The notes beneath the pieces were generated by a model. The model was given only the letters and a program-made list of their open reading frames with translations, made no database searches and was not told where the DNA came from. Positions 16,738 through 25,298 of a stretch of DNA of 64,000 nt are shown in pieces (within the stretch, counting starts at the first letter, position 1; each line of letters opens with the position of its first letter). A program made the position numbers and the translations under genes. The stretch comes from Pseudofrankia sp. DC12 (GTDB taxonomy: Bacteria > Actinomycetota > Actinomycetes > Frankiales > Frankiaceae), in contig NZ_KQ031391.1 in the NCBI RefSeq assembly GCF_000966285.1, positions 1,332,919-1,396,918 on the forward strand, given 5' to 3'.

Positions 16738-17271
16738 TCAACGTCGCGGTGCATCAACCTGTGCATCGTGGGTGAATGTCATTGTGTGCCGTCGCGTCCG
16801 CCAACGGGCACGAGCGATGAGATTGCCGTAGTCGTTGCGGTGGTCAGCGCCCAGGCGAGGCGCGGCCGGCGACGGAGTTTGGTTGTTGTCACCGTTTCGC
16901 GTTCGGTGCGTGGCAGTGGGGCTCTGGGTCTGATTCCGGCGTAGAAGGCCAACTGGCGTGGGGCCGGCGTCGTAGCGTCCAGCGTTGGAGAGGTAGACGG
17001 CCATCCATGCCTGCTGGGCTTTGGGAAGGGGTTGCCAGGTCGTCGCGGCGTCTGCTGCCAGCCAGGCGCGCAGCCGCGCGTCCGAGCGAGACCAAGCGGG
17101 GGTCCGGGTCGGCGGCGGCGCGCAGGTCCGCTTCCACGCTGTGCCAGCCACCGGCTTCCCGGGTGAGAAGCCAGGCCGGCCTGGGCCGTTCCGCAGGACG
17201 CGGATCTTCCCCAGGACGGCCTGGAACAACGGTTCCGGTCCCGGCGGCCCTTGCGCCGCCCATGTGATCAC
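16738..17271 (-). CDS. hypothetical protein downstream of TIR gene
   Basis: This is a 177-residue frame whose GTG start overlaps the stop of the TIR gene (GTGA), suggesting translational coupling. 'LPKAQQAWMAVYLSNAGRYDAG' is protein-like, but the C-terminal third is Thr/Arg/Asn-rich and may not be functional. A second frame over the same stretch also has protein-like segments ('AAADPDPRLVSLGRAAARL'), so a frameshifted gene is possible. No family is recognised. Confidence 0.4.
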   Translation of the reverse strand: MITWAAQGPPGPEPLFQAVLGKIRVLRNGPGRPGFSPGKPVAGTAWKRTCAPPPTRTPAWSRSDARLRAWLAADAATTWQPLPKAQQAWMAVYLSNAGRYDAGPTPVGLLRRNQTQSPTATHRTRNGDNNQTPSPAAPRLGADHRNDYGNLIARARWRTRRHTMTFTHDAQVDAPRR

Positions 17272-17738
17272 TGCCCCGGGAAGTCGGGCTCCTCGGTGAT
17301 CTTGCGTCGGCTGCGGACGATCATTCGATCGAGGCGGCCGCGTGCCTTCTCACGGTCGATGTCGAACAGGTCGACGGAGACGAGTTCCCGAAGGAGGCCA
17401 GGGCGGTCGCAGTCCTCCACTCGGACGACCAGTAGGTGGCGTTTCGTTCCGTCGGGGTCGACGCCGTACGCGGCCTGCCACTCGTTGCTCGCGTACACGG
17501 AGCGCAGGTAGGCCGCCGACAGAATGGCTATGGTGCGCCGGCCGGGATCGCTGAGCGCGCGTTGCATCTCGCCGAGGAAATGTGATCCGGGGCCGAAGTC
17601 CCATGCCTGGATGGTGGTTTGGTGGCCCTGCTCCTCCAGTGTCCAGGCGACCCACTCCGCCCAGCGCTCGTCGGCGCTAGTGTAGGAGATGAAGAAGCGT
17701 TGGCTCTCCGCGTCCGGATTCACGTCGCTGTCGCTCAC
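17268..17738 (-). CDS. TIR-domain protein
   Basis: This 156-residue protein is essentially a single TIR domain: 'RFFISYTSADERWAEWVAWTLEEQG' (strand A and box 1), 'AWDFGPGSHFLGEMQRAL' (BB loop region), 'RRTIAILSAAYLRSVYASNEWQAAY' and 'HLLVVRVEDCDRPGLL'. Bacterial TIR domains commonly hydrolyse NAD+ or make cyclic ADP-ribose isomers during abortive infection. The Glu before Trp in 'ASNEW' is in the region of the usual catalytic Glu. A SLATT-like membrane gene and an EAD/cyclase/TIR gene lie upstream on the same strand. Confidence 0.88.
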   Translation of the reverse strand: MSDSDVNPDAESQRFFISYTSADERWAEWVAWTLEEQGHQTTIQAWDFGPGSHFLGEMQRALSDPGRRTIAILSAAYLRSVYASNEWQAAYGVDPDGTKRHLLVVRVEDCDRPGLLRELVSVDLFDIDREKARGRLDRMIVRSRRKITEEPDFPGQ

Positions 17739-17848
17739 AAGGCCAGCATGCTATAGGTCGTGGTCCTCTTTCTGGATTCAGCGCTGTCCCGATGGAGACA
17801 CCGTGGACATCCCTAGCCAGGGCACCAGCCGTGACGGGAACCGGCGTG

Positions 17849-18292
17849 TCAGACGCTGGCGATGACGACCAGCGCGCAGCCGTAGGCGGCGACCGCCAGG
17901 TGCAGACCTGTCCACAGCCAGTGCAGCCGCAGCCGTGACAGCCGCGGGTACTTCGCGTAATGGTCGACGCGGTAGGCCGGTGTCGCCGTGGTGGCTGGCA
18001 GGGCGCCTTCGTCCTTCAGATCCTTGGTCAAGGCGCGGGCCTGCGAGAGGTGGTAGTTCGCGCGCTCGTGGAACTTCGCCGCCGTGATGGCGCCGTAGAG
18101 CCCGACGACGACGATCAGCGCGGCCAGCGGAATCGTGGTCGTGGCGTACTTCTGCTGGGCGATCAGTCCGCTGAGACCGGCCGCGATGACGAGCACGTAG
18201 TTCGTCATGGACGACCGCTGGCTCTCCGACTGCCGTAGCTGCGTGCGCTGCTCGGTCCAGTAGGCGAGTATCGCCTCGGACTTGTCGCTCAT
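17849..18292 (-). CDS. SLATT-like small membrane protein
   Basis: This 147-residue protein begins MSDKSEAILAYW. Two adjacent hydrophobic helices ('YVLVIAAGLSGLIAQQ' and 'IPLAALIVVVGLYGAITAA') are followed by a charged cytoplasmic stretch and a C-terminal helix pair region 'LHLAVAAYGCALVVIASV'. The layout matches SLATT-type effectors proposed to form pores in nucleotide-signal-dependent conflict systems. It lies between the EAD/cyclase/TIR gene (80 nt upstream) and the TIR gene (110 nt downstream), all leftward, so the three may be one transcript. Assignment to SLATT is by layout and needs a profile search. Confidence 0.6.
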   Translation of the reverse strand: MSDKSEAILAYWTEQRTQLRQSESQRSSMTNYVLVIAAGLSGLIAQQKYATTTIPLAALIVVVGLYGAITAAKFHERANYHLSQARALTKDLKDEGALPATTATPAYRVDHYAKYPRLSRLRLHWLWTGLHLAVAAYGCALVVIASV

Positions 18293-18372
18293 CAGAAATT
18301 CCCTCTCCCCGGTACTCGGGATGAGTGCGAGAATCGCCCGCGCCGATGCGGCGAGCGGGAAGGCGAGCGGCG

Positions 18373-19863
18373 CTATGAGGCCATTCCGGGATAGACAGGC
18401 GGTGTGGCCGGCCGGTACTTGCCGTTGACCGTCCGGCGGAGTTGCTCGCGCAGCTCGCGCTCGTCAGCGTCCGGACTCGTGCCGGTCAGCCGGATGGGTT
18501 TGATGCTGGCCAGGAAGCCGGTTGGCTGGTAGTCGCCGACGATCACCGGGACGAGGGAGCGGCCCTGCCCGACCGGGTCCTTGCGCCACGCCTCCATCCA
18601 CACGGCCTGAGCCTTCGGCGAGCTGAGGAGGTTCGCGGAGACGATCACGATCGTTCGTTTCGCGACGGCCATCGCCTCCTCGAGTTTCCATATGAGGTTC
18701 TCCGCCGCCTGGATGTCCCAGGTCTCGATGTGGACGTTGTACGCAGCGTCTTTTTCCAGCGTGTGGGCGATCCACGCGCCCCAGCTCTCGTCCGTGTCGG
18801 CGGCGGCGATCAGGAAATCCCACTGCACGGCGTCCTCAGGCAGCTCGTCGGCACCACTCGCGTCGGCCGCGGCCGACGCGGAGCCAGGGGTCGCAGCGCC
18901 GTCGCCGTCGGCCGGCACCTCGAGCGTCCAGCCGGTCAGGCCGGGCACCGTCAGCCAGGCCCTACCGGTGAACTTGGGTACCACGACCTCGACCTCGCGG
19001 TACGAGCCGGGGTCCAGGCCGAGCAACTCCTGCGCCGCAGTGGTGCCGTAGAACTCCGAGGACATGATGACCGCGAGGCTCGCCGCGGGGTTTGTGGGGA
19101 ATACCGCGCGGATCGGCGGTGCGTCCACCAGCCGCGTGCCGACGATGACGGCGTCCCCGGCCCAGCCGGTGCGGTCCTCCACGACGTCGCCGTGGTGCAG
19201 CGACAGTCGTAGGCGGATGGCGCCGGCATCCTTGCGGCCGCGGTTGTAGCCGCGCACGCCGCGGCGCAGCTGTTCGACCAGGTCGGCGGCCACCACCGCT
19301 TTCGGCACGTCACCGGAGATGACGACGATGAGACCGTCGCCGGTGTCCTGAACCTTCACGGCGGCAGCGGAGATATCGGCATCCGCGAGCGCGTCGTAGA
19401 AAATCTCTCGTAGGCCATCACGGATCGCAAGCTGAACCATGACGCCATTGCGGCTGTAACCGACAGCGTCCAGCACGGCCACGGTAGCGGGCCGTGGGAG
19501 CCGGTCGCGGCCGGTGGGCTTACCGGCCGGCTCGGCTGCCGCGCCCCCGGATTCGGTGGCCGCCAAGCGCTGCGCCGCGCGCCGGGCCTCGGCGACCCCC
19601 TGCTTGAAGACGTCGTTCGCCGGGTAGCGGTCCAGCGCGAGCTCGAGAATCCGCAGCCGTCCGCCAGGCACCGAGCCGTCGCCGAGGGTGACGTTCACAT
19701 CAGCCCACCGGCCACCCGAGGTAGAGGCGTCCGGAAGGTTCTTGCGGCTGAACCCGGCGTCCGCCAGCAGGTGGTCGGCTGTCTGCCGCTGGTAGAAGAC
19801 GTCCGCGAGTTCCGCGAGATCTTCAGCGCGCAGCTGGCGCAACTGCTTCACATCGTCCGTCAT
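18373..19863 (-). CDS. EAD-like / class III nucleotidyl-cyclase-like / TIR fusion protein
   Basis: From the ATG at 19863 the protein has 496 residues. Residues 1-90 form a small helical domain shared with the EAD-TPR protein at 25299. Residues about 122-290 resemble a class III nucleotidyl cyclase: 'VAVLDAVGYSRN' (first metal Asp), 'VKVQDTGDGLIVVI' (second Asp) and 'LRLSLHHGDVV'. In 'AVIVGTRLVD' the Arg of the usual N-x3-R pair is present but the Asn is not. Residues about 355-480 are a TIR domain ('WDFLIAAADTDESWGAWIAHTLE', 'RTIVIVSANLLSS'). The domain order suggests a sensor or cyclase joined directly to a death effector. An open frame back to 20049 is probably non-coding. Confidence 0.8.
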   Translation of the reverse strand: MTDDVKQLRQLRAEDLAELADVFYQRQTADHLLADAGFSRKNLPDASTSGGRWADVNVTLGDGSVPGGRLRILELALDRYPANDVFKQGVAEARRAAQRLAATESGGAAAEPAGKPTGRDRLPRPATVAVLDAVGYSRNGVMVQLAIRDGLREIFYDALADADISAAAVKVQDTGDGLIVVISGDVPKAVVAADLVEQLRRGVRGYNRGRKDAGAIRLRLSLHHGDVVEDRTGWAGDAVIVGTRLVDAPPIRAVFPTNPAASLAVIMSSEFYGTTAAQELLGLDPGSYREVEVVVPKFTGRAWLTVPGLTGWTLEVPADGDGAATPGSASAAADASGADELPEDAVQWDFLIAAADTDESWGAWIAHTLEKDAAYNVHIETWDIQAAENLIWKLEEAMAVAKRTIVIVSANLLSSPKAQAVWMEAWRKDPVGQGRSLVPVIVGDYQPTGFLASIKPIRLTGTSPDADERELREQLRRTVNGKYRPATPPVYPGMAS

Positions 19864-20090
19864 GACAACCCCCGTGCTGCCGACGCCGCTCACCCGACTG
19901 GCCACGGACACGGCTCGATCAGCCACGCACCGCCCGGCTCGCGAATGGCGCGATCGTACTCGCTCGGAAGGGCAGGCAGGCCGGCCGGATCTGGGCGGCG
20001 GATCTTGCCTGATCATGCCCATGGCGAGGACAACAACACGATCGGGCACGTCGAGACTGGCTGACCGTCAGCGAGGATACAGAGCACACG

Positions 20091-20732
20091 GTGGTGCGAG
20101 TCAAGCGCGCCCATGACGCCCCAGAGTCCGAAGGCGGGTTGCGGGTCCCAGCCGACCGACTGCGGCCGCGGCGCCTGTCGAAAGAGCGCGCCGCCGTCGA
20201 CCAGTGGTGCAAGGAGGTCGCTCCCAGCGGGCAGCTACGTACCTTTTACGGCCAACACCAGAATCGTTTCTCGGACTTCGGCAACCGCTACCGGGCCGAG
20301 TTCAACGAGAATCACGCGGTCGGCCGCCTCCGCGAAACTGTGGCAACGCTCCCGACGAGGACGTTTCTCTATGCAGCCAAGGACGAGGCCATCAACCACG
20401 CCGTGGTTCTGGCCGACTACCTCGCGCGGCCGGCAGCCGGCTACCGTCGTCAGGCGCGCGAGAGGAGCATCGCGACCGGGCCCGCCGCCTGGACGGACGT
20501 CCTCACTGTCCCCAGCATCAGGGGCCTATGGCCGATCGACTTGACCGGACGTGATGACCGCGGATCGGAGCTCCGGTCGCGTCAGCGCGCCGCGGTCCGC
20601 CAGGGGAGAGCGCAGTTGTGCTACCTCCCATCGGATGAGCGCCAGCGTCGCGCCCCTGAGATCGGGCGCATCGGGCGGGAGCGCCTGACCTGCGGCTCTG
20701 CCGCACTTCCGGGAAGTCCCCCGCCGGGCTGA
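20091..20732 (+). CDS. DUF488-family protein with unusual C-terminal extension
   Basis: The first ~115 residues match DUF488: 'DRLRPRRLSKERAAVDQW' followed by 'KEVAPSGQLRTFYG', 'RFSDFGNRYRAEF' and 'TRTFLYAAKDEAINHAVVLADYL'. DUF488 proteins are small, of unknown function, and normally end soon after the last motif. Here the frame continues about 85 residues with Arg-rich sequence resembling translated non-coding DNA, so the 3' end may be frameshifted. The start is the GTG at 20091, divergent from the EAD/cyclase/TIR gene. Confidence 0.7.
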   Translation: MVRVKRAHDAPESEGGLRVPADRLRPRRLSKERAAVDQWCKEVAPSGQLRTFYGQHQNRFSDFGNRYRAEFNENHAVGRLRETVATLPTRTFLYAAKDEAINHAVVLADYLARPAAGYRRQARERSIATGPAAWTDVLTVPSIRGLWPIDLTGRDDRGSELRSRQRAAVRQGRAQLCYLPSDERQRRAPEIGRIGRERLTCGSAALPGSPPPG

Positions 20733-21256
20733 ACGCCGCGTCTCACAGCGCGAACTCGCCGATCGCTCCGGCGTCTCCGTGGCAATACTGCGGGTCCTGC
20801 AGCGCGGCACCGGGGACCTCCGCCTCACGATGCCACGCTTGCCGCCGCCGCCCCTGCCCCCGACTGGCCGCCGGACAGCCCTGGTCGGCTGACCACGGCG
20901 GGCGCGCCTCGTGGCCGGCGGCGGCGCCCGTCCGACCCTTGGCGCTGCCGCTCTCGGCGCGGTCCTTGCTCGCGCGGGCTCCGGCCAGTCGAATGATCCC
21001 TCGCCCGACCGGGCCGCCAGATGATGATCCTCTCGGTCGCGTTTCGCGTCACGACGTCCCGACCCAGACCGACACACGTCCAGGTCCTCGCCGTCCCATC
21101 AGCAGGGCCGGTTGAGCAGCGACTCCCGCCGGGTGGATGATGTGCACGTCGCGACACGCGACAGTCATGGGTCGGGGGGCGCATGAAGATATTTTCCGTC
21201 GAGGTCGGCTGCTCTACTCCTGGTGTTTCCCCTACGTCGCCGAGCGGTAGGGTCTG
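20733..21256. other. 524-nt stretch without a supported gene
   Basis: No domain-bearing frame is visible on either strand. A leftward frame crossing most of it is Arg-rich and lacks any recognisable family. It probably carries the promoter for the DUF4407 gene. Confidence 0.4.
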
Positions 21257-22111
21257 ATGTCGCCGGCAGCCGACAGGGTCCGTTCGTCGCTGAAGGTCCT
21301 GAGGATCTGGGCGGCGCAGGCACGCAGTCACACGGTCACGGCCGTGAAGCAGCTCTGGTGGGAGCTGCTCGGGCTGCCGATTCGGCTGACGGGAACTCGG
21401 CCGAGTGACGTGATGACCGCGGGCCGCCGCGCGGGCTACCGCGCGCTCGGGCTCTCCATGGTGGTCGTCATCGCCATTCACTGGATCTGCGCGCGTATTT
21501 TCCTGACACTCGCCCTCGACGCCCAAGCGCTGCGCGACCTGACCGGCTCATCGAGCACCAGGGGCGCGGCGAGGTTCGTGGGTCACCTGAGCTACTGGGA
21601 GGCGGCCACCGTCTGGGCCATTTTCATCTACGCGCTTGAGCTTTCCATCACCAGCCAGGTCGGGACGTCTTCGGTGCGCCCGGCGACGACCAAGTCCGGC
21701 CGGCGCCACGGCGTTCATCGGCTGTACGGGCTCTGGGGCCGGGTCGGTGTCGCTATCGTGTTCGGTGTTCTCGTCTCCGAGATGCTCGTTCAGCTGCTTT
21801 TCGCGCCGAGCCTGACCCGAGTGGTGGCCGCCAACCATTCCAAGGAGAACACGGCCGCAGTCAATACGGAGACGAACACGGCGACCGGCGCGCAGGCGAA
21901 CGGGCTGGTCGATGCGAAGGGGCAGCCCACCGGTGTCTACGCCCAGCTGCTCAACCAGCAACGCCAGCTGCAGAACAATAAGAACGCCGCGCGCGAGCGG
22001 CTCGCCTGCGAGCAGAATGGTAACGTCAGCCACCTGACGAATGATCCCGAAACCACAGTCGACTGCGCCTCCTTCCCAGGAACGGGCCGGCCGGGTTACG
22101 AGGTCGCGGCG
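21257..22111 (+). pseudogene. DUF4407-like membrane protein, 5' part (split by IS)
   Basis: These are the first 285 codons of a gene interrupted by the IS4-family element at 22112. Hydrophobic helices are at 'YRALGLSMVVVIAIHWICARIF', 'ATVWAIFIYALELSIT' and 'VGVAIVFGVLVSEMLVQLLF', then a long soluble Asn/Thr/Gln-rich segment ending in the IS. Removing the IS and one copy of the 10-bp duplication joins this frame exactly to codons starting at 24207, giving one protein of about 647 residues. The layout (paired N-terminal helices, long soluble coil, a further membrane helix near 'LVLLLAGVLIDLVPLIIK') fits DUF4407. The gene is disrupted unless the IS excises precisely. Confidence 0.7.
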
Positions 22112-24196
22112 CAATGCCAGTGAAACTCTCTTGATCGCGTGGGTCAGGCTGCCATGGCTGGCTGAGTGTGGTCACGTTCGGTGACATCGGGAAGCGTGAG
22201 TGTTGGGGCCGCCGTGGTGAGGGTGTCGGTGATCGGTCCGCAGATCCGGGTCTCGTAGACGACCTTGCGGGTGGTGAGGCCGGGTCCGGCGTGGGGGAAC
22301 TCCGAGACGCTCTTCGCCCGGCGTTCGCGGGTGCGGTTGCGGTCGGGGGTGTTGCGCCGCCGGCTGAGTGCGCTGTGGATGGCGGCGAGCCGGTGCGCGA
22401 CGACCTCGTCGGGCAGGCCGGGGGTCGCCGCGCCGAGGTGGCGGGTGAGCGCGAGCACCGTGGCCTTGGTGGACAGTTCCCGGGCCAGGACCGGCTGCCC
22501 GGCGCGGGCGCCGCGCTGGGCGGGGGTGGCCTGCGCGGCGGCGCTGCGCTGCACCGCGCGCAGGAGAGCCGCCCCGAGCAGGAGAGCGGGGATCTCCTGG
22601 TCGACCTCGAACGGGTCGGTGGCGCGCAGCATCGGCCCGGCTCCGGGTCCGGAGTCGTTCAGGGTGGCCTTGGTCTCGCGGATCGGGGTCTCGGTCGCGC
22701 CCCATCGGGCCCGGTAGCCGGCGGTGAGAGCGAGCGCGGGCAGCGCGGCGGGGTCGGTGATGTTCGTGGCCACGGCGAACGTCTCACCGGTGTGGACGCC
22801 GTCGGCGAACACGTCCCACTCGACGTCGCGCCAGCCGTGCAGCACGTCGTCGGTGCCGAGGTCGACGAGCGCCGAGCCGTCGGGCAGCCACGTGTCGACG
22901 TCGACGGTGATCCCGGCGCGCAGCCGCACCGCGAGGTTCATCCCGGCGCCGGTCAGCCGCCTCAGCCGCTCGGCGCCGGGGAAGTTACGGTCCCCGACGT
23001 GCAGGAGCCCAGGGTGACAGATCGCCGGGGTGGCGGTCGCGACCTGCTCGAGCAGCGTCTGCTCACCGGCGTCCTTCGCGCCCGAGGACGGGCCGTGGGC
23101 GTAGCCGAGCGGGGTCTTCGTCCCAGCGTCGACGTCGATCAGAAGGCGGACGTGCGGGAACGGCGCCGGGTCGGTGCCCGCCCCGAAGCGCTCCCGGTTC
23201 GCCGCCGTGTCGGGCAGCCGCAGGAGGGTCCCGTCGAAGCCGGCGACCCGGAACGCTCCCGCGGCCAGCGCCTGTGGGTCGTGCGGGTCGAGGAGCTCCG
23301 CGCGCAGCACCACCAGGACCGCCTCGCACACCGCGGCGACCACCACCCCCGGCACGCCGCGCCGCGCCCGGGAGAACGCCGGCCCGCCGGGCGTGGCGGA
23401 GCAGCGGGTGAACGGGACGTCCGCGACCGGCGCGAACAACGCCGCCAGCACGTCGTCCCACCCGGTGCCCGCCATCCACGACCCCAGGACCAGCGCCCGC
23501 ACGACGACCCCCCGGGTCAACGCCAACGCCGTCTCCTGCCCGCGCACGGCGTCATCAGGTGCGGCGTCGTCGCTGCCGGGCGGTGTCGTCGCCTGGAACT
23601 GGGTGAACGCCTCGGCGATCAGCCGGTCGAGCGCGCCGGGGCCGAGCCGCCGGTCGAGCTCGGCCTCCGCCGCTCCCAGCGACACGTGGTCCGCCGCCCG
23701 GCCCGACAGGGCCAGATCCCCGTTGTCGTAGGCCCTGAGCGTCCCGGCCAGCACCGGCCGGTAGACGATCACCTGGTCGCCGTGGCGGGCCGGGAGCGCG
23801 CCCTCAGCCAGCGTGAGCAGGCCGCGGCGGTCGCGGGCCGGCGCCCGGCCGCCGCCGCGGCGCCCGGCCGTGCGAACCGGCCCCGCGGCCAGGTCCTCGG
23901 CACGCACCGCCAGCAGCCCGGCACCGACCCGGCCGAAGGCCACCCCGGGCAGCGCGACCGACGGGACGACAGGATAGAAACAGGACACGGCGGACTCCGG
24001 GTCAGGGAACTGGCTTCGACACCCTTCACCTCACCCGGAGATCCGCTCAAACCCCGCAATCCGGGCACTCCCAGCACCCAAATCCTCCGCTCCGGCGACC
24101 TCCCACCCCACCCCCGACCGTCACCCAACGTCACCGTTAGCTCAGGCGCGGCCGGGTACCTCACACCTCGCGATCAAGCGCCTTACAACGGCATTG
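22112..24196. mobile_element. IS4-family insertion sequence, copy 1
   Basis: The element is 2,085 bp with imperfect terminal inverted repeats of about 28 bp (outer CAATGCC and inner CTTGATCGCG blocks match at both ends). It is flanked by the perfect 10-bp duplication GGTCGCGGCG (22102-22111 and 24197-24206). It carries one transposase gene on the minus strand. A second copy at 53421-55505 has the same length; I find two differences, 22396 C versus 53705 T and 24137 T versus 55446 C. The near identity and intact duplications indicate recent movement. Confidence 0.95.
22144..23988 (-). CDS. IS4-family transposase (copy 1)
   Basis: This 614-residue transposase starts with GTG. DDE-type motifs are 'VAGFDGTLLRLPDTAANRERFG' (first Asp), 'LLHVGDRNFPGAERL' (second Asp) and 'YRARWGATETPIRETK', which resembles the Y-R-E-K signature of the IS4 group. 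The C terminus 'YETRICGPITDTLTT' is shared by actinobacterial members. It appears full length. The protein is identical to copy 2, so both are probably functional. Long rightward frames over this interval are antisense shadows. Confidence 0.92.
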   Translation of the reverse strand: MSCFYPVVPSVALPGVAFGRVGAGLLAVRAEDLAAGPVRTAGRRGGGRAPARDRRGLLTLAEGALPARHGDQVIVYRPVLAGTLRAYDNGDLALSGRAADHVSLGAAEAELDRRLGPGALDRLIAEAFTQFQATTPPGSDDAAPDDAVRGQETALALTRGVVVRALVLGSWMAGTGWDDVLAALFAPVADVPFTRCSATPGGPAFSRARRGVPGVVVAAVCEAVLVVLRAELLDPHDPQALAAGAFRVAGFDGTLLRLPDTAANRERFGAGTDPAPFPHVRLLIDVDAGTKTPLGYAHGPSSGAKDAGEQTLLEQVATATPAICHPGLLHVGDRNFPGAERLRRLTGAGMNLAVRLRAGITVDVDTWLPDGSALVDLGTDDVLHGWRDVEWDVFADGVHTGETFAVATNITDPAALPALALTAGYRARWGATETPIRETKATLNDSGPGAGPMLRATDPFEVDQEIPALLLGAALLRAVQRSAAAQATPAQRGARAGQPVLARELSTKATVLALTRHLGAATPGLPDEVVAHRLAAIHSALSRRRNTPDRNRTRERRAKSVSEFPHAGPGLTTRKVVYETRICGPITDTLTTAAPTLTLPDVTERDHTQPAMAA

Positions 24197-24206
24197 GGTC
24201 GCGGCG

Positions 24207-25295
24207 ACTGCGCGCGATTCGGATCTGACCACGGCGACGAAAGCCCTGGACGAATGGAACGCCAAGAACGGTTCCACGCTCACGCAACTGCAGAACGAAG
24301 CCGGCGAGATTCAGGGAAAGACGCACGACCGCACGCTCGACAGCCAGACCGCCATAGCCGCCGACGACGGCATCGGGCCACGCATCGAGGCAGGTATCGA
24401 CTACCTCGCGGAACGTCCGACCACCCGACTGCCAACCCGCCTGGTCCTGTTGCTCGCCGGTGTCCTCATCGACCTGGTACCCCTCATCATCAAGCGGAGC
24501 CTGGTAGTCGCCTCCACCGACAGCGAGGGCCGTCAGGTGAGTGGCGAGGTCGTCGCGGCGCAGATGGAGCTCGAGGTCGGCATTCTCGAGGTCCGGCTGA
24601 AAGCTGCCGCCCGTCGGCGCGAGCTGTATCAGAAATACGGCATGGCGTTCGAAGGCGGCGTGTACTCCTCCGACGACCTGACAGACCAGGGAGCCTCGAA
24701 GTTCGAGGAGGACGTCAAACCGGTCTTCGATGCGCTCCATCTCGAGGTCTCCCTGGCCGGCGACGTGATTCGCGGCTCCTGGATGCGCATGTACCTGCTG
24801 CGGCCGGTGGGTGGCTACACGGCGGAGGCCGTCCGTCTGGAAGCGCGCCGCGCGCTGGATGCCGTCGCGCCGGCGAGTGCCAGCAGCTCCGCCGAGCTCG
24901 ACGAGGCCACGCGGCGAGGCGGTCAGGCAGTGCTGGGATTCTTCCGCGAGACCTCGATGCTGGCCGGGTTCACCTTGATTGCCGGGCCGCTGGTCCTCGC
25001 GCGCCACGGCAACGAGGCCGCCGTGACGATGCTCGACGAGGCCGACAGCCCCAGTGACTACCCGCTCGACCGCCCGGAACAGGTCGTCGCCCGAGCGCGC
25101 GAGCGCGGGAATGACCGCGCACGTGATCTGTCCGACTGGTACACCGATGGCCGGGACACCGACCCGCCCGAGGACGGCTATGGTCCGGTTCCGCGGAACG
25201 CCGACGCGGCCCCCGGTGCCGGCCGGCCGGCACCGGACCGCGAGCCCTTCGGTGAGCCGGACGACCCACCCGAGATCCAGAACCCGCTGCCGTGA
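24207..25295 (+). pseudogene. DUF4407-like membrane protein, 3' part (split by IS)
   Basis: This is the continuation of the gene at 21257 after the IS and duplicated target. It begins in frame with 'TARDSDLTTATKALDEWNAK', then a coiled region, one strong hydrophobic helix ('RLVLLLAGVLIDLVPLIIK') and a long soluble C-terminal part. The end is acidic and Pro-rich ('DREPFGEPDDPPEIQNPLP'). A stand-alone start could only be internal (ATG at 24450). The gene converges on the EAD-TPR gene with a 3-nt gap. Confidence 0.75.
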
Positions 25296-25298
25296 GGA

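Noticed and set aside
22168-24228. 686-codon rightward open frame across IS copy 1 (and its twin at 53477-55564)
   Set aside because: It is antisense to a transposase with DDE motifs, is Gly/Arg/Val-rich and has no domain; it is open only because of high G+C.
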